The notes below the pieces were generated by a model. It was not told the origin of the DNA and did not search any database. It worked only from the letters and a program-made list of their open reading frames with translations. The position numbers and the translations under genes were made by a program. A stretch of 64,000 bases of DNA from Chaenocephalus aceratus (Eukaryota; Chordata; Actinopteri; Perciformes; Channichthyidae), in assembly GCA_023974075.1 (NCBI GenBank), contig CM043785.1, forward strand, positions 23,935,169 through 23,999,168. Reading direction: 5' to 3'. Shown piece after piece: positions 37,768 through 49,879 of the stretch; within the stretch, counting starts at the first letter, position 1, and each line of letters starts with the position of its first letter.

Positions 37768-37951
37768 GGTAGTGATTGGTCTAATGGATAGTGAGGTGGG
37801 CTGAAGATCGGAAGGCTGTGAGTTCAAATCCCGCCAGGAACACCACCACTAGTGTGCCCTTGAGTAAGGCACTTAGCCCTTAGTTACTCCAGGGAGAATG
37901 TCCCTGTAATTGGTCGCTTAGGATAAAAGTGTCAGCTAAATGTAATGTGAT
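37768..37951 (+). mobile_element. tRNA-derived SINE with an L2-type tail
   Basis: The 5' part resembles a tRNA with an A-box-like region near 37775-37790 and a B box gagttcaaatcccgc at 37820-37834, the internal RNA polymerase III promoter. A middle region follows, and then gataaaagtgtcagctaaat and gtaatg (37922-37948). That ending matches the 3' end of the L2 LINE at 7982, which supports mobilisation by L2 reverse transcriptase. It is a SINE rather than a working tRNA gene because no cloverleaf 3' half is intact. Confidence 0.85.
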
Positions 37952-39052
37952 TAGTAAAATATGCATGAATAAATAAATAAAAAGCTAACTAGGTGAAAAA
38001 AGGTAAGATACACTTTTAAAACTTGTTGAGAGAAAACTAGTCTTTGCTTCTGCCTCAAAGAGGAGCAGGGGGGAGAGGAGAGAGACAGGAGAGGCTGATT
38101 CAGGAGCACAGACACACTCACTTGAACCAAAAATAAATTAATAGACAAGTTTCAGTGTTTTTTTCATATTGGAAATGGTATGTTATTGGTTATGGCCATG
38201 ATTTTATGATTATTGAAATGTATACAGTTCTGTTTAATATAGGTGTTTATAGGTGTTTCCATATATCTAGATTTTCCCCTCAAAATGCACCAGATTGATG
38301 CATTTAACTCCAAAAATAAAAAATAAAATCTTACCGGGGGGCATGTCCAAATCCTAGAGGATTTGTGGTCGACCCCCACTGAAAATCACATGGATAGGTT
38401 CCTAAATACATTTATTTTTTTAAATAGTAACCCATTTCCATATGTTCATGTGTGGGTAGTAGATTTAAACTATAGGGCTATCATTATGGGCCCTGCCTGT
38501 ACCTGTTCGTTCTGCCATCGCGTGAAGGGTCTGCTAACAAGCGACCAACAGAAAGGTTAATGTTAATGTTGTTGCACGTCACCTGAACCCCCCCCGCTAC
38601 CACCACCCCCCCAAGTATATTTCAGATCTGTGGGAAACACTGGCAGTTAATGGACCAGCACCAGAGGCGTTCCCATACACACAGGCGTTGGAGCTGTTCT
38701 TCATGAAATCCCAGAAGGATGAAGTGCTCTGACAAACAGTGCCATCTTTGCACAAAAATGATTATACAAGAATGAAAAGTCAATAAATAAACATGTTGTT
38801 ACAACTTTTTTTTTTTTTCTCCACGGAGTTTGACACCCCTGCCTTAGAGGCTAGTTTTAAAGTGCAACTGCAAAAAGGTTTTAATGGTATAAATTAAGTT
38901 CTCCTCCATCTAGATGGCTGCGAGGAAAGAGCAAACTAATAAGGTAATACACCCCCACGAAGTACCAAAGTTGAAATACAAGATAAACTTAGGGAAAATA
39001 AAAGTGAGAACATGTTCTCATTTAGAGCTAGTTCCAGTGTTAAAGCCCCTTA
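37952..39052. other. AT-rich segment with possible hAT remnant
   Basis: Near 38827-38841 the sequence agtttgacacccctg resembles the inner side of a hAT end (CAGGGGTGTCAAACT). No left partner or duplication was found. A short open frame ending at about 38733 (SDLWETLAVNGPAPEAF) follows a possible AG acceptor and precedes AATAAA. Its family is unknown. The C tract near 38588-38612 is low-complexity. Confidence 0.25.
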
Positions 39053-39657
39053 CGGCCCGTCTACACTACAGGCATCAAAACATCTTGAAGCTGGGCGTGT
39101 CTGAGGCTTGGCAATTTCTCGCGCCCAAGGCGACCAAGAACCAATCAGGAATCTCCCGCCCACACTCGGCATACAAAGCAATAGCAATGTTAAAACGAAG
39201 TAAACTGGATATAAAATCCCCAAACAGGCGAAAACCTACCAGTTCCACCCACTGTCTCTGCCACCTCCCTCCATGCCTCGCTCCTCCGGTTTGTATCCCG
39301 GTAGATGAACAGAGACTGATCATACAGCACCGGGTGATTCACTACCGCTCCATTTTTTTGAATATGAGGAAATGACCTGCGTAGTCTCTCCCAGCATACA
39401 CGCGGTTTGATTGGCTAGAGCTTGTACTGTCAGATTTGCATACGCGGTATTTGATTGGCTGATGCCAAGCATCAAGCCTCACAAGTTGAACATTGTTCAA
39501 CTTTTGATGCCGATAGATGCTCGTGATGCTTGCAAAGCCATGCCATGCTCCCCACAATGCAGTTCGGCGAAGTTTAAAAATATTCTACGTCACCCCATTC
39601 AAATGAATGGGCGAAGCGTTGAAAGCATTTTTCGATGCCTGTAGTGTAGACGGGGCG
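39053..39657. mobile_element. PIF/Harbinger-like MITE, TTA target duplication
   Basis: cggcccgtctacactacagg starts the left end, and the right end is its inverted complement with one difference. TTA flanks both sides (39050-39052, 39658-39660), the usual Harbinger target. There is no transposase, and ORFs overlapping it on both strands (38914-39375, 39075-39323) are not supported as genes. Confidence 0.82.
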
Positions 39658-40393
39658 TTAGGCTCGGGCCACTGTGTCTTTGATTTGTACAGAAACACTT
39701 CTCAACCACCTGCCAAATTCCTGCAAGTTTCAAAATGTCACGACAAAAACACAATTTTTGTATCCATTGTTCTTGCAATCAATGTCCCATTCTGTCAGAG
39801 TATATTGATTGAGATCAGGATTGAGGAGTGCAATATTTGTCCTCTGGGGTTCGTTCAGAGACCATCAAAGTGCCTGGGTTGGTTTTCATTTCAGACGGTG
39901 AGCTCAGCTGTTCACTAAAACTCATTTCAACTTGATTATGCATATGCACGCTGGAAATGTTATGCCTAATGTGGTCGTATAACCAATTTTGGACTAATTT
40001 GCTGTATGGACAGATCCTGTTATGCAAATAAGCCAGTAGTTTTGGTTTAAAATATTTGGAATATAGATCATTTGGGATTTTTGTATGTTGTAAATTTGCT
40101 GCAGGGATTTGGTCACTGGGGATATTAACCCTCTGAGACCCACATAGGACATTTCCGTTTTTGTATATTTTTGTGTTTTGCCTTAGGAATTGTCATTTAT
40201 TTACAGTATAATACAGTTGTACACATCCCAGAAATCAGCACAACCTCAGCTAATGATATATGTCACTCATTAGAGACTTACAATATAATATGGGATATTT
40301 GCCCATAAACTTTTTTTATTTTTAAAACAGAGCTTGAATTTTTTACTTAATTCAGTAACAATAACTACTAACCATAACATTGAAAAAAATGTT

Positions 40394-40416
40394 GGGGGGG
40401 GGGGGGGGGGGGGGGG
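40394..40416 (+). repeat. 23-base poly-G tract
   Basis: An uninterrupted G run, able to form a G-quadruplex. It follows A-rich sequence. Its length in the assembly may be unreliable. Confidence 0.9.
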
Positions 40417-42075
40417 TATCTACAGAAGGTCCAGTTGTGATAGACACGGTTCGCCACTGACGCACATGCAGTTGTAAATGCACATACAAGAAAGCAACAT
40501 GTTGTGAGAATAAAAACAGATTCTCTTAGGATGAGTGTGATTTTGTTCTGCGGGAGCTTGGATCTTCTCTGACATCACGCAGTCTAGCACAGCAGCATGT
40601 GATGTTCTGGATACCCCAAACAACCTCTTGCATTTGATATCCGGTTGATTTATCTTTTAGCTTCACTTTCAGTGTTTCATCTCTTTCCCGCGTGATTCAT
40701 TCTTCACCTAGAGTTTGAGATTCCCTTTGGGTCAAAAGAGATTTGCAACAGAGAGTGATGATAAAAGATGTAGGAGGTAGGGAAAACTCAGGTAATAAGG
40801 GCACGAATCAAAGCTGAAATGGGGGATTAAAGGGTCAGTTCATCCAAATAAGGGGTTGGGCTTTCAAACTCCTGCTGCAACCGTCGTATGAGTCCTCCAA
40901 CTCATACGACCAAATAGGTCGATTGTTCAAGCCCTTATTACGACCAAATAGGTTGTTTGTTCAAGCGCTTAGTATGACCTATAATCACGTTTTAAAGTTT
41001 TCGCCCTCTAGTGCTCCTGTTGATTGCAAACGTTACAGAGGGTCGTTTATTCACAAATAGCCCTCTCTGGAAAATCCTAAATTGTGAAATAGTTTGGCCA
41101 TTAAAATGCTTTTTGATTCGATTTCTAGCGAGAAGTGTAAATTGTACTTTTAGAATCCACGTCCAGTCGATATGTAGGATCTATAGTTTGATAGATATTA
41201 CGAAGATTATTTGAGGTTTCGTCAGGAGAACGTGTATATGCGGCAGCTTCCATGTAAAGTTAGCATCAACCCTCAGGGTGAAAACAGTATTTCCGGTCTC
41301 AAAGTTTTCATAATAAAACCAATGATCAAATGATTCAACAGTGATATCTGCAGTACTCATCCACTAAAAAACATCAGTTTATCCTTGTTAATTATACAAC
41401 ATGAATTGGTTTAAATTGTGTACAATGCATTTGTGTTTTTCCCATAGGTTTTTCTCTTTCGATTCTGAGAGACACATTTCTTTTTTCAGAGGTTTTGAAA
41501 ACATCGAACTACACCCATAATCCTGGATGTTTTAGCCGCAATGCACGTTGGGATATGGTGTTTATGCGATACGAAATCGGAAAACATTTAAAAAAAAAAA
41601 AATACTTTATTCCGAGTGTTCTTGCTTTTCTCTTTTGAAGTCATCACATAATGGCATTATAATACACGGCTGTATTAATTTATAGAGCCCTGATCAGAAG
41701 ACCTTTGGACAAACCGGAAGAAATGCCGCGAAAACTGAATACGTGACGTGGATCATAAATATATCAGCAATTAAACAACATCTTCCATTTCTTTTCACAC
41801 AATACGTCTCCTTGCCGTATCAACACTAATTCAGCTGACTTTTATATTTGATCCAATTAGTAGATAGGCTGTATTTACACCATAACGGTGCACAGCTGAT
41901 AGAAAGGGACTTTGTTGTAGTTTTTAAAGATATTACTGATTTTCTGAACTACCTTTCCAACTCCTCATGCAGTTGACTGTTACAGGTCTATTCAAGTTCA
42001 TGGTACCATGCATAAGCTTCACACCGAGAGACTGAACATGTATTTTCCTTTACCGTTCTGTTTTAATTTCACAAT

Positions 42076-42262
42076 ATCAATCAATCAATGTTTATTTATA
42101 TAGCCCAATATGACAAATGTTACATTTGTCTCAGTGGACTTCACAGTTTGTACAAAATATCAGTATGACAATACGACATCCTCTGTCCTTAGACCCTCAC
42201 ATCGTACAAGGAAAAACTTCCGGAGAAAACCCACAGTTTTACAATAAAGTTAATAGTATATA
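42076..42262 (+). repeat. dispersed repeat fragment (second copy)
   Basis: Begins (aatc)n then aatgtttatttatatagccc and tcagtggacttcacagtttg. It shares gaccctcacatcgtacaagg, aaaacttcc and cccacagttt with 24806-25130. Same family, shorter copy. Confidence 0.6.
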
Positions 42263-42569
42263 TATTATTATGTTTTATTAACTAGACCACTGGTTTTGTA
42301 ACCCGCTCCGCCTAGTGGTTAAAGCACGTTATTGAATTTAGTTGTTGAATAAGTTTGATGAAAACATTTAAACATTAAGAGTAGCCTACATACAAAATAG
42401 GGGGAAAGTAGAAGGCATGATAGAAATATAGAATGGAAAATATCAAGAAGATACTGTAGTGATCTCTACAATAAAACTGTTTAGTGCAGGACGTCCAAAG
42501 ATATTAACAGGAGGATGTGCAAAACAGACAAACTAATAAGGCTTTTTCTATTTGCTGTATTCCAGCTCT

Positions 42570-42876
42570 GTTTTTGCAGGGGCTGATTCTGTGGCAAATG
42601 AGCTGCAGCTGACCACGTCCCCCTGCAAAGGAGGGGGGCGAGGCACGAGCGTCATGTTACCATGCTGAAGGAGATCCTTGTTTCTGACGTCAGAGATATT
42701 TTAAATCTGTATCAGTCTGTATCAGATCCGTTGCAGCCCCGTTTTTAGAGATTTGGGTATGGAGGAAAAGAGAGAGGGTTGTGTTTTCTGACACTTGGTG
42801 AGTTCCCTGACACACCGGGGACACATATTCATGTATAAAAGACATACAAAAGTGCATTTTGCATTATAGGTTCCCT
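42570..42876 (-). mobile_element. Kolobok remnant, internal deletion
   Basis: The right end gcattataggttccct is followed by TTAA at 42877-42880. The right 150 bases match 35895-36054 of the full element (gatccgttgcagccc, gagttccct, cacaccggggacacatattc). The left part (ctgaccacgtccccctgcaa, gtcatgttaccatgct) matches 32820-32880. The middle is missing. The left terminus is not resolved. Confidence 0.65.
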
Positions 42877-42971
42877 TTAAGTTAAGGTCTTCTTTTAAAT
42901 AAGAAAAAAACGTTGGGGGTATCAACAGATAAATATTAAGTCTGACAAAGTACTTAACGTCTAATATATTG

Positions 42972-44942
42972 TAGTGCTGTAGCGATGGGAGTCGACGTTG
43001 TCGACGTGTCGACTTCAAAATATCGTCGACGACATATTTCCTCGTCGACGCATCGCCACACACACGTGGGTCACCCAAAACAACAACAAGCAGTTTGCAA
43101 TCGCACTTTAAACACTATGGAGACTGAAACGGCTACCACCTCCTCCTCACAGGATTGCGCACGAAGCCCTGCAAAAATCCCCCAAACAAAAACATCTCGC
43201 CCTAGGTCTTCAAAAGAATGGGAATACTTTAAATGTAGTCCAAAACGCAAAGGCATTGTTATTTGCAGTCTTTGCCAAATGGAGTTGGCATACCACACTA
43301 GCACAATAGCGATGTTGGAGCATTTAAAGCGGAGGCACCCCCTTGTCTCTCGTGGAGGGAACAATGATAAGTAAGTACTAACTTTGGCTAAATTAATTCC
43401 ACGTTTGTGTAGTGTGTTGTGCAGCTTGAGTTATGTGCACTTCGGTAGTGCTAACTATCTTATAGCTCTCCGTGCGGTTTGTTCGTGCTTGGTTGGTTAG
43501 TAGCTAATGTTAGCTACCTAGCTAGCGGCGCCAGCTGTGTGTTAGTTAACGTTTGTCAGCATTTAATGTTGGCTGGAATGGTAGCTAGTTTACGTCTGCA
43601 GAACACCGCTATCTAGCCGCTACTAATCCGGAACAAACTAACTGAACAGAGAGAGAGAGAGAGTCAAACATAACATTAGACTAACGTTAGTCAGCTTATA
43701 GTATCAATGTATGTCACCTAACGGAGCCAAGCAATGTCCAGGCCAGGGCTGCATGTAAGCTGGTGCGCAGTTGTCATGAATGAATTAATGTTTTTATGAG
43801 CATTGAAAACATTAAAATGAGCACCAGCACATCCAAGTGTGATAGGGCTCATATGAGTTGCACTACCAAACATTTTCACCGTGTAGATATAGTACTCTAC
43901 AAGCTTTTAGATAAACATGAAATGCATTGTTGGACTTAACATTGTTTAAAAAGTAACCACGTTAGCCTTCAAGTAAGTTAATTATACCATAGCACTGCAA
44001 TGACTTAAGAGTAGATTTAATATGCCCCACTGTCATAGCTGTTGTTCCATTGTTCATTGCTGTTGTGTTTTCTAGGACAAAGCAAATAACCTTGCCGTCC
44101 TATCTTGGGAAAGAGGCGCAATGCACTCCACAGAAGGCAGCGGAACTCAGCAAAAGAATCTTGAGAGTAAGTAATTATTTGCTTTCTTTGAGCATCTTTT
44201 AGGAGGGAATGGCTGTCCTGATCCCATTTATTGTGTCCTGATTTATTAGCTAGTTTATAGGTGTTTATTCACTTGGCCTTTTTATTTGTGTCCTTGTTTG
44301 GATTGTGTAATAATTAAGCTTCTTACACTGTAAGCAACATGGCTCTATGAAAGGTGCTGTGTTGTTATTAATAGTAATATATTTATTTTATCTTACAGGT
44401 GATCGTCAAAGACATGAGGCCTTTGTCTCTCATTGAGGGTGAAGCCTTCATACTGTAGATATGATTGAATATGCCTGCCCAGGCTTCAAATGTCCCTCCA
44501 GGTGGTGGTTTACCAAGCAGCTGGAGAAAGCATACCAACATGTTCTTGACGATCTGAAGGGAAACTTAAAGAAGAGGTCCTGTGTTGGGACTGTTATATT
44601 GTGTTAAACAGTCAGGAATTTCTGTACTGTGCACGGCACAGTGTTTGTTTTTGCACTACATTTTTTATCTTTTGTAATTTTGTACAGAAGAGATTTTTTG
44701 TTGGACTGTAAGACTAAACAGGCTGGCCTTTTTATTTTGTATACTTTTATTCTATATTTCTTATTTTGTTGTGCAATAAAAATAAAAAAGTATATTATTA
44801 AGAATTTGTTGGTATTTATTTGAGATACATTATGTTTTTTATTAATCGAACAACAGAAAAATAATCATTAGATTAGTCGACTAATTGATAAAATAATCGC
44901 CCGATTAATCGTTTTCAAAATAATCGTTTCCCCCCAGCACTA
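42972..44942 (+). mobile_element. hAT element with three-exon BED-finger gene
   Basis: TAGTGCTG at the left and CAGCACTA at the right are flanked by the perfect 8-bp duplication atatattg (42964-42971, 44943-44950). Near the ends are 'cgtcgac' and 'aatcg' words. It is about 2 kb and encodes only the N-terminal part of a transposase, so it is a deletion derivative. It inserted inside foldback copy 3. Confidence 0.93.
43117..44458 (+). CDS. BED zinc finger protein of a truncated hAT, spliced model
   Basis: Exon 1 is 43117-43370, from METETATTSSS to a GTAAGT donor. Exon 2 is 44076-44166 (after TAG, before GTAAGT). Exon 3 is 44399-44458 (after CAG). Phases agree and the joined frame stays open for about 134 codons before TAG at 44456-44458. 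The BED finger covers residues 33-75, with C50, C53, H69 and H74. Exon 3 begins with VIVKDMRPLSLIEGEAF, typical of the hAT region just after the finger. The continuing hAT-like sequence after the stop (about 44460-44600) shows a truncated end. A DNA-binding product without a catalytic core is possible; expression is unknown. Confidence 0.65.
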
Positions 44943-45634
44943 ATATATTGCATAGTTTATTTTGGCATTTGACAATCACCTTCCTTGAATTGTATTCAGG
45001 TGTAACTAACGTCTGATTTAAGGGTTGTTTATATTTCACATCATTATTCAGAATCTGCAAAGTAACAAAAATAAATGTAGTGGAGTAAAAACACCCGTCC
45101 GAGTCCAGTTTTGGATAGTCTGCCGTGGTTCCATTCCCTTTCAAAGAGCTGTTTGACGCTCGGTGTAACCTTGTCGCACTGCCACTCCAACATCCAATCA
45201 CAGAGCTTGAGGACTAATCACGGGGTTTGTAAAGCAAGGTGGATGTTGTAGTCCCAAACGATAGCTGGGGATTCTGGGTAGTGTAGTGTCTTGGGAAACT
45301 CTGTAGTGTCTAAACTCCGAAAAAACTATTTGTTTCTCCGAATCGAAGGTTAAAAACACAAAAGCACTGTACACAATTTAAACCAATCAATATTGTGTAA
45401 TTAACAAGGATAAACTGATGTTTTTTAGTGGTTGAGTAATGCAGATATCACTGTGTAATCATTTGACAGTGAGGGGAATACTTCCGGTTTTATTATGAAA
45501 ACTTCGAGACCGGAAATACTGTTTTCACCCCGTGAGGGTTGACACTAACTTTACATGGAAGCTGCCGCATATACACGTTCTCCTGGCGAGACCTCAAATC
45601 ATCTTCGTAATATCTATCAAACAATAGATCCTAC

Positions 45635-46630
45635 TAGGGGTGTAACGGTTCACAGAAGTCACGGTTCGGTTCCTACCTCGGTCTGGGGGTCACGGTTCGG
45701 TACGGGTTCGGTACAACAAGAAAAAGCAAAAAAAAGTCCCAAATGCATAATTCCAGGTTTGTTGTTATTTATTTTGAACAGTAGTGCAAGTTTCAGTTTC
45801 AAAATAAGGAACTCTGACATTTTGAATAATTAACTGTATTAAACAGTTGAAAACAAACCACACACAGTACACACACACTCAGATGGCCATAGTATCTATA
45901 ATGGCTGATGTCAAACAAAAAGGTTTCATCAAGCTGTAAAAATAAAAAGAATGTCTTGAAAATATTACATCATAAATAATAAGAAAGTGTTTCAAGAGCG
46001 CAAAGTCGTTGAAAAACATTATGCCAAAAGCTTCCGTTATTTATTTTGGTTTCACGGCTCTCATGTCTATTGGCTTCTTAAAAACAGCGGGGATCAGCTG
46101 TTGAGCTGCTGTTGTCTTTTGCCGGGCTCCAGTGATTGGCAAATCTGGGTGATGCCTTCTGATATGATGTAGCATGTTTGGCGTGTGTTCCATTAGCATA
46201 CCGCACCGCTGTAGAACAACGCTGACACACCGTCCTCGTCCGATCCACCACTCGCGCACTTCATCGTTATTGTAGTCCACAGGGAACCCGAAATGTTCCC
46301 ACACAGCTGATTTAAAAGAAGCAGGTGGGTTCTAGCTCCTGTGTGTTAACTGAAATCGCCATACTAACTTTTCTTCTTCTTGTAATTTGTTTGTTTTGTT
46401 GGTTGGTTTTGTTGTTATGTTTCTTCTTGTTCTTCGTTTGTTTAATAGCTGACACAAACAGCTTTTAGGCGCAATACAGCCCTCTGGATTATAGTGTAGT
46501 GGATACTGCCCTGAATGACAGACTTTTTTCCCACTCGTAAAAAAAAAGGCGTATTCGCCATGTGACTGCATGTGCCGAACCGTGACGGTACGGGACGAAT
46601 ACGGACGAATACGTGGAATACGGATACCGT
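45635..46630 (-). mobile_element. second copy of the TAGGGGTGTAACGG hAT family, right end lost
   Basis: It starts TAGGGGTGTAACGGTTCAC at 45635, as at 5171, and is collinear to ...gaatacggataccgt at 46630. The last bases of the terminal repeat and some host sequence are missing. Comparison with the uninterrupted left arm (about 41155-41190) shows a deletion at the right junction, so no target duplication remains. It carries the BED-finger relic in one minus-strand frame (46304-46041, WEHFGFPVDYNNDEVREWW...HIRRHHPD). Confidence 0.85.
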
Positions 46631-47534
46631 AGATTATAAAAGTACAATATACACTTCTCGCTAGAAATCTAATAAAAAAGCATTTTAATGGCCAAACTAT
46701 TCCACAATATTGGATTTTCCAGAGAGGGTTATTTGTGAATAAACGACCCTCCGGAGCGTTTGCAATCAACGGGAGCATGTTGTTTCTTACACGACCACTA
46801 GAGGTGCTACACTTTAAAACGTGACTGGGTCGTATTAAGCTGCTGAACAATCGACCAGTGGCGAGCCGTCAGGGCCCTCTAGGCCCTCTGTGAGGGCCTA
46901 AGATATTCTAAAAAATAATATTTGAAAACATTAAAAAAAAAACATTTTTTTTTTAAATATTTTTTTGTTGTTACATTTTTCATTAATTTTACCAAAATAA
47001 CTTGATTTAATTGTATTTAAAATAATATTTCCAAAGAAATACATCCTTCGAATCTGCCTGTTCAGTTTCTGTTGGAATGTGAAGGGTTAAATGCCGTCTC
47101 TGCGAGGAAGACGGGAGAGCTTGGTCCCTCTCTACATTCACAGAGGGCCAGCTATAGTAACTCAACGAGAGAGTAATATCAAATGACAGTACAATTGACC
47201 AATCATATCTTCCCTCTAAATGGGCGGGCTTTATTTTCGCGGACTTTATGACAGGTTCCGCCCGCTGTGAGGTCTATGCAAGTGTTGCAGTGACGCGTCC
47301 AAAAACCCGGAAGTAAGCTGCGCTCGGATTCCCTCGACAGAAAGCAATGGAATTTCTCCATAGGATTTTGGAAAATAGCTCGAAATAAGGTCTGTGGAAA
47401 ACGAACCTGTTAGATAAATGCACGTTGTGTTCAGCCGGATAATATCCACATGTCTATCCTACTTTTTTTTATTCATAAATCTAATCGATAGATTTATGAT
47501 CGATAGATTTATGATTAGCATAAGTTCGTTCATG

Positions 47535-47765
47535 ATGGCTCACTTCAGTGATAGTGATGACATCGTTGCGAATTTATTAACCGAGTCATTTTCAAGATTG
47601 AGTTACAATGATAAACTTGAGTGGCAAAGGATCAGCTGAATGACCCGCCATCAAGTGCTTCATCCAAAAGGACAGGAGGATGGACTTTGTGTTTAAGTGA
47701 TTTGATCATCAAAGGTAGGCCTAAGTCATTTCCAATGCCGTGCCGACTTAATTCATTTGTAATTG
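47535..47765 (+). pseudogene. N-terminal relic of a TTF/ZMYM-type hAT protein
   Basis: Two overlapping frames (47418-47639 and from 47621) give an acidic start, then KRTGGWTLCLSDLIIKGRPK. In ZMYM1-like transposon proteins a 'kGRP' motif precedes the TTF zinc finger. The zinc-binding cysteines are not reached before the provirus. The identification is weak. Confidence 0.3.
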
Positions 47766-48866
47766 TGTGGAGAGATATTGTACCAAAGAAGTGTGTTACA
47801 TTTGAAATGGCAGAAAGTCTTGTTGCAATTTCCAGACATTAAAAGAGGTCTGTTGAGTTTCTCTGGTAATTATCAATAGTAGCAGTGAAGTGAATACTGT
47901 TCAAACAATACCTGTGTTTGTGTTTTATAGTGATTTCTCTGTTTTATCCTTTCATAAATGTGAGGACTAAAATGGCGATAGACAAAGGGCTGTTAAAAGT
48001 AAACTGGGTTTTATTAGTGTGGGGGAGGTGGAGATATGCAGGACAGGGTGCTTGGTGGGGAGAGTATATTCTGTTTTAGATCTCTGCCAGGCCATGTTTC
48101 AAGGAAGTCTACATATCTTTATACAATAGTATATGTGTGGGTTTATACATTCCTGTGTGTTAATAGTTGAAGGAACAAAAGGTACATTTTTCCTCTCAAA
48201 TATAGAGAGGTTTTTTATAGATTCCTGAAACAATGTTCCCTTTTTCTTAAAAGTAGATTAGCGCAATAGTCTTTTTGTTTGACTTTTTACCTGTTTATCA
48301 AAAGGGTGTTTTAAGCTATTTGTGAAGAAGGAAGATGCAGAATTAATGGTGATTTCTGTTTTGAGTGTAAGGATTATCCCTGAGAATGTTTTTCTGGGTT
48401 AAACCATCGATAGGCTTTGCAAATTGGGAGGGACATTTCCCCTGATTTTAATGAGGTGCATCCTGCAGGCCTTCCCAACACCTGTGGCTTTCATAGCTGC
48501 CATGCGCTGATTCCCTGTGAGATAGCGTTTTGGTATCTCCCAAATGAAACGCCACCCCTTCTTAGTATTAGGGAAATGTGTATCTTGTTGTTGGGTCTCT
48601 CTCCATGCGCTGACAAGACGAAAGGATGTCCGCAGCGCGTGAATAAGGGCGGAGTACTCCACACGTTGCTTATATGATTCTTTGAATTGTATAGTAATGT
48701 ATTATATTATATCGTATTGCATTATTACTTTGTTTAATTAAAACGGATTATTGTTTAACTGGTATCCTGGTGTCTTCTAATTCCGTCCCTGTTATGATTT
48801 CAAGCAGGACTCGTCAAAACAACACGCGGTGAGGAGTTGGGTTGTAAGAACCCCCACCCCCCAACA
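47766..48866 (+). repeat. 5' LTR of the provirus, 1101 bp
   Basis: Starts TGTGGAGAG and ends CCCCAACA. It matches the 3' LTR at all but about six positions by eye. The first 76 bases were once joined to the hAT sequence through ATTG. The ORF 48399-48662 (antisense) also appears in the other LTR and is not a gene. Likely layout: U3 to about 48695, R to about 48760, U5 to 48866 (inferred from the promoter and poly(A) signals). Confidence 0.95.
48647..48742 (+). promoter_or_regulatory. LTR promoter and poly(A) signals
   Basis: A GC box gggcgg (48647-48652) lies about 20 bases before a TATA-like tatatga (48671-48677). ATTAAA at 48737-48742 is a candidate polyadenylation signal. Spacing fits transcription starting near 48700. 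The same elements occur in the 3' LTR near 61333-61428. Confidence 0.5.
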
Positions 48867-48868
48867 AG

Positions 48869-48886
48869 TGGTGACCCGACGTTAGC
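48869..48886 (+). other. proviral primer binding site, tRNA-Trp-like
   Basis: tggtgacccgacgt begins two bases after the LTR. It resembles the complement of the tRNA-Trp 3' end used by some avian retroviruses, with one base missing and divergence after 14 bases. Position is diagnostic; the tRNA identity is tentative. Confidence 0.6.
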
Positions 48887-48994
48887 GAGTGGGAGTTCAA
48901 AGGGAGTCACATCAGGAGCCAGCGGACGAAGCAGTCCAGGGGGGTACCTCGAAATACTTTCTGACAACTAAAAACAGAGCTCTATACAAAAACA

Positions 48995-49003
48995 CAGGTA
49001 AGC
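48995..49003 (+). promoter_or_regulatory. candidate major splice donor in the leader
   Basis: CAG|GTAAGC at 48995-49000 region matches the donor consensus and lies about 130 bases after the LTR, where retroviruses place the donor for the env mRNA. A candidate acceptor is at 57982-57983. Confidence 0.55.
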
Positions 49004-49104
49004 ACGGATACCCGTTACACTCGAAATCTGTGATTTGGATATATTCAAATTTTTTAGAGTTGTCAGGAATATTTCTCAGTGTCATAGACTTTATTATAAA
49101 AGAA

Positions 49105-49270
49105 TGCAATGCATATATTAGTATAGGTAGGTAACAACGGACTACTAATCTTATAAGATAGTGCAATGCATACATTAGCATAGATAGGTAACAAAGGACT
49201 ATAAATGTTATATAATGATGCAATGCATATAGAATAGGTAGGTAACTATGGACTACTCATATTGATAAAG
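49105..49270 (+). repeat. three-copy 57-bp tandem repeat in the leader
   Basis: Units start tgcaatgcat at 49105, 49162 and 49219. The first two are both 57 bases and the third is slightly shorter. They lie between the splice donor and gag, in the region expected to hold the packaging signal. Confidence 0.8.
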
Positions 49271-49879
49271 CAAAGGTTAAGAACCTAGGGGGTATGCTAC
49301 ATGTGAAGCGACGAGAAATGTAAGAAAATGGTGCAGGGCCCCGTTGGTTTTAGAGAAATCAAGTCGGCAATTTCAGTCGGGGAAGTCCAGTGGGTTTCAT
49401 AAGAAATGATATCCACCCAGGACGAAACTGAATAATACTTCTTCAGCCTCATAGGACGCTGGAGTGTATTATATGTAATAAATCCAAGAGGAGATACGCA
49501 AATTTCAAAAAGTCATTTTGAAACGAACGGAATCTCGTTCTCTTGTTCTGTGGGGTTATTAATCTAAGAAGCTAAACGTGACGATAAAGGATTCTGTTGA
49601 CCTGGGTTTCGGCTCCATGAGGATGTCACATAGCTGAAAAGCCGTGTCGAAGCGCATTCTAAGGTCGCATTATCTGTTGAAATAAACATCGCACCAAAAA
49701 AGCTCGATAGACTGTACGGGGAATAATTTTATGTGAATAACTACTAATAAATAAGGGAGAAAATATCAGACAAATACGCAAAGTTTAAGCTGGTTGCTCT
49801 CAGAAGCATCTTTCCCCTCAAGTGAGGTGGAACTGGTGAGGTGCCGCCATCTGGTGGAGGTATTTTGTAGTACTTCTTG

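Noticed and set aside
37775..37850. Possible tRNA gene
   Set aside because: A and B boxes are present, but the cloverleaf is incomplete and the L2-type tail shows a SINE.
40128..40160. TTAACCCTCTGAGACCC, resembling the left end of a piggyBac-type element
   Set aside because: No matching right end with TTAA was found, so no element can be delimited.
48399..48662. 87-codon antisense ORF in the LTR, repeated at 61085-61348
   Set aside because: Present in both LTRs only because the LTRs are duplicates; it resembles no known LTR-encoded protein.
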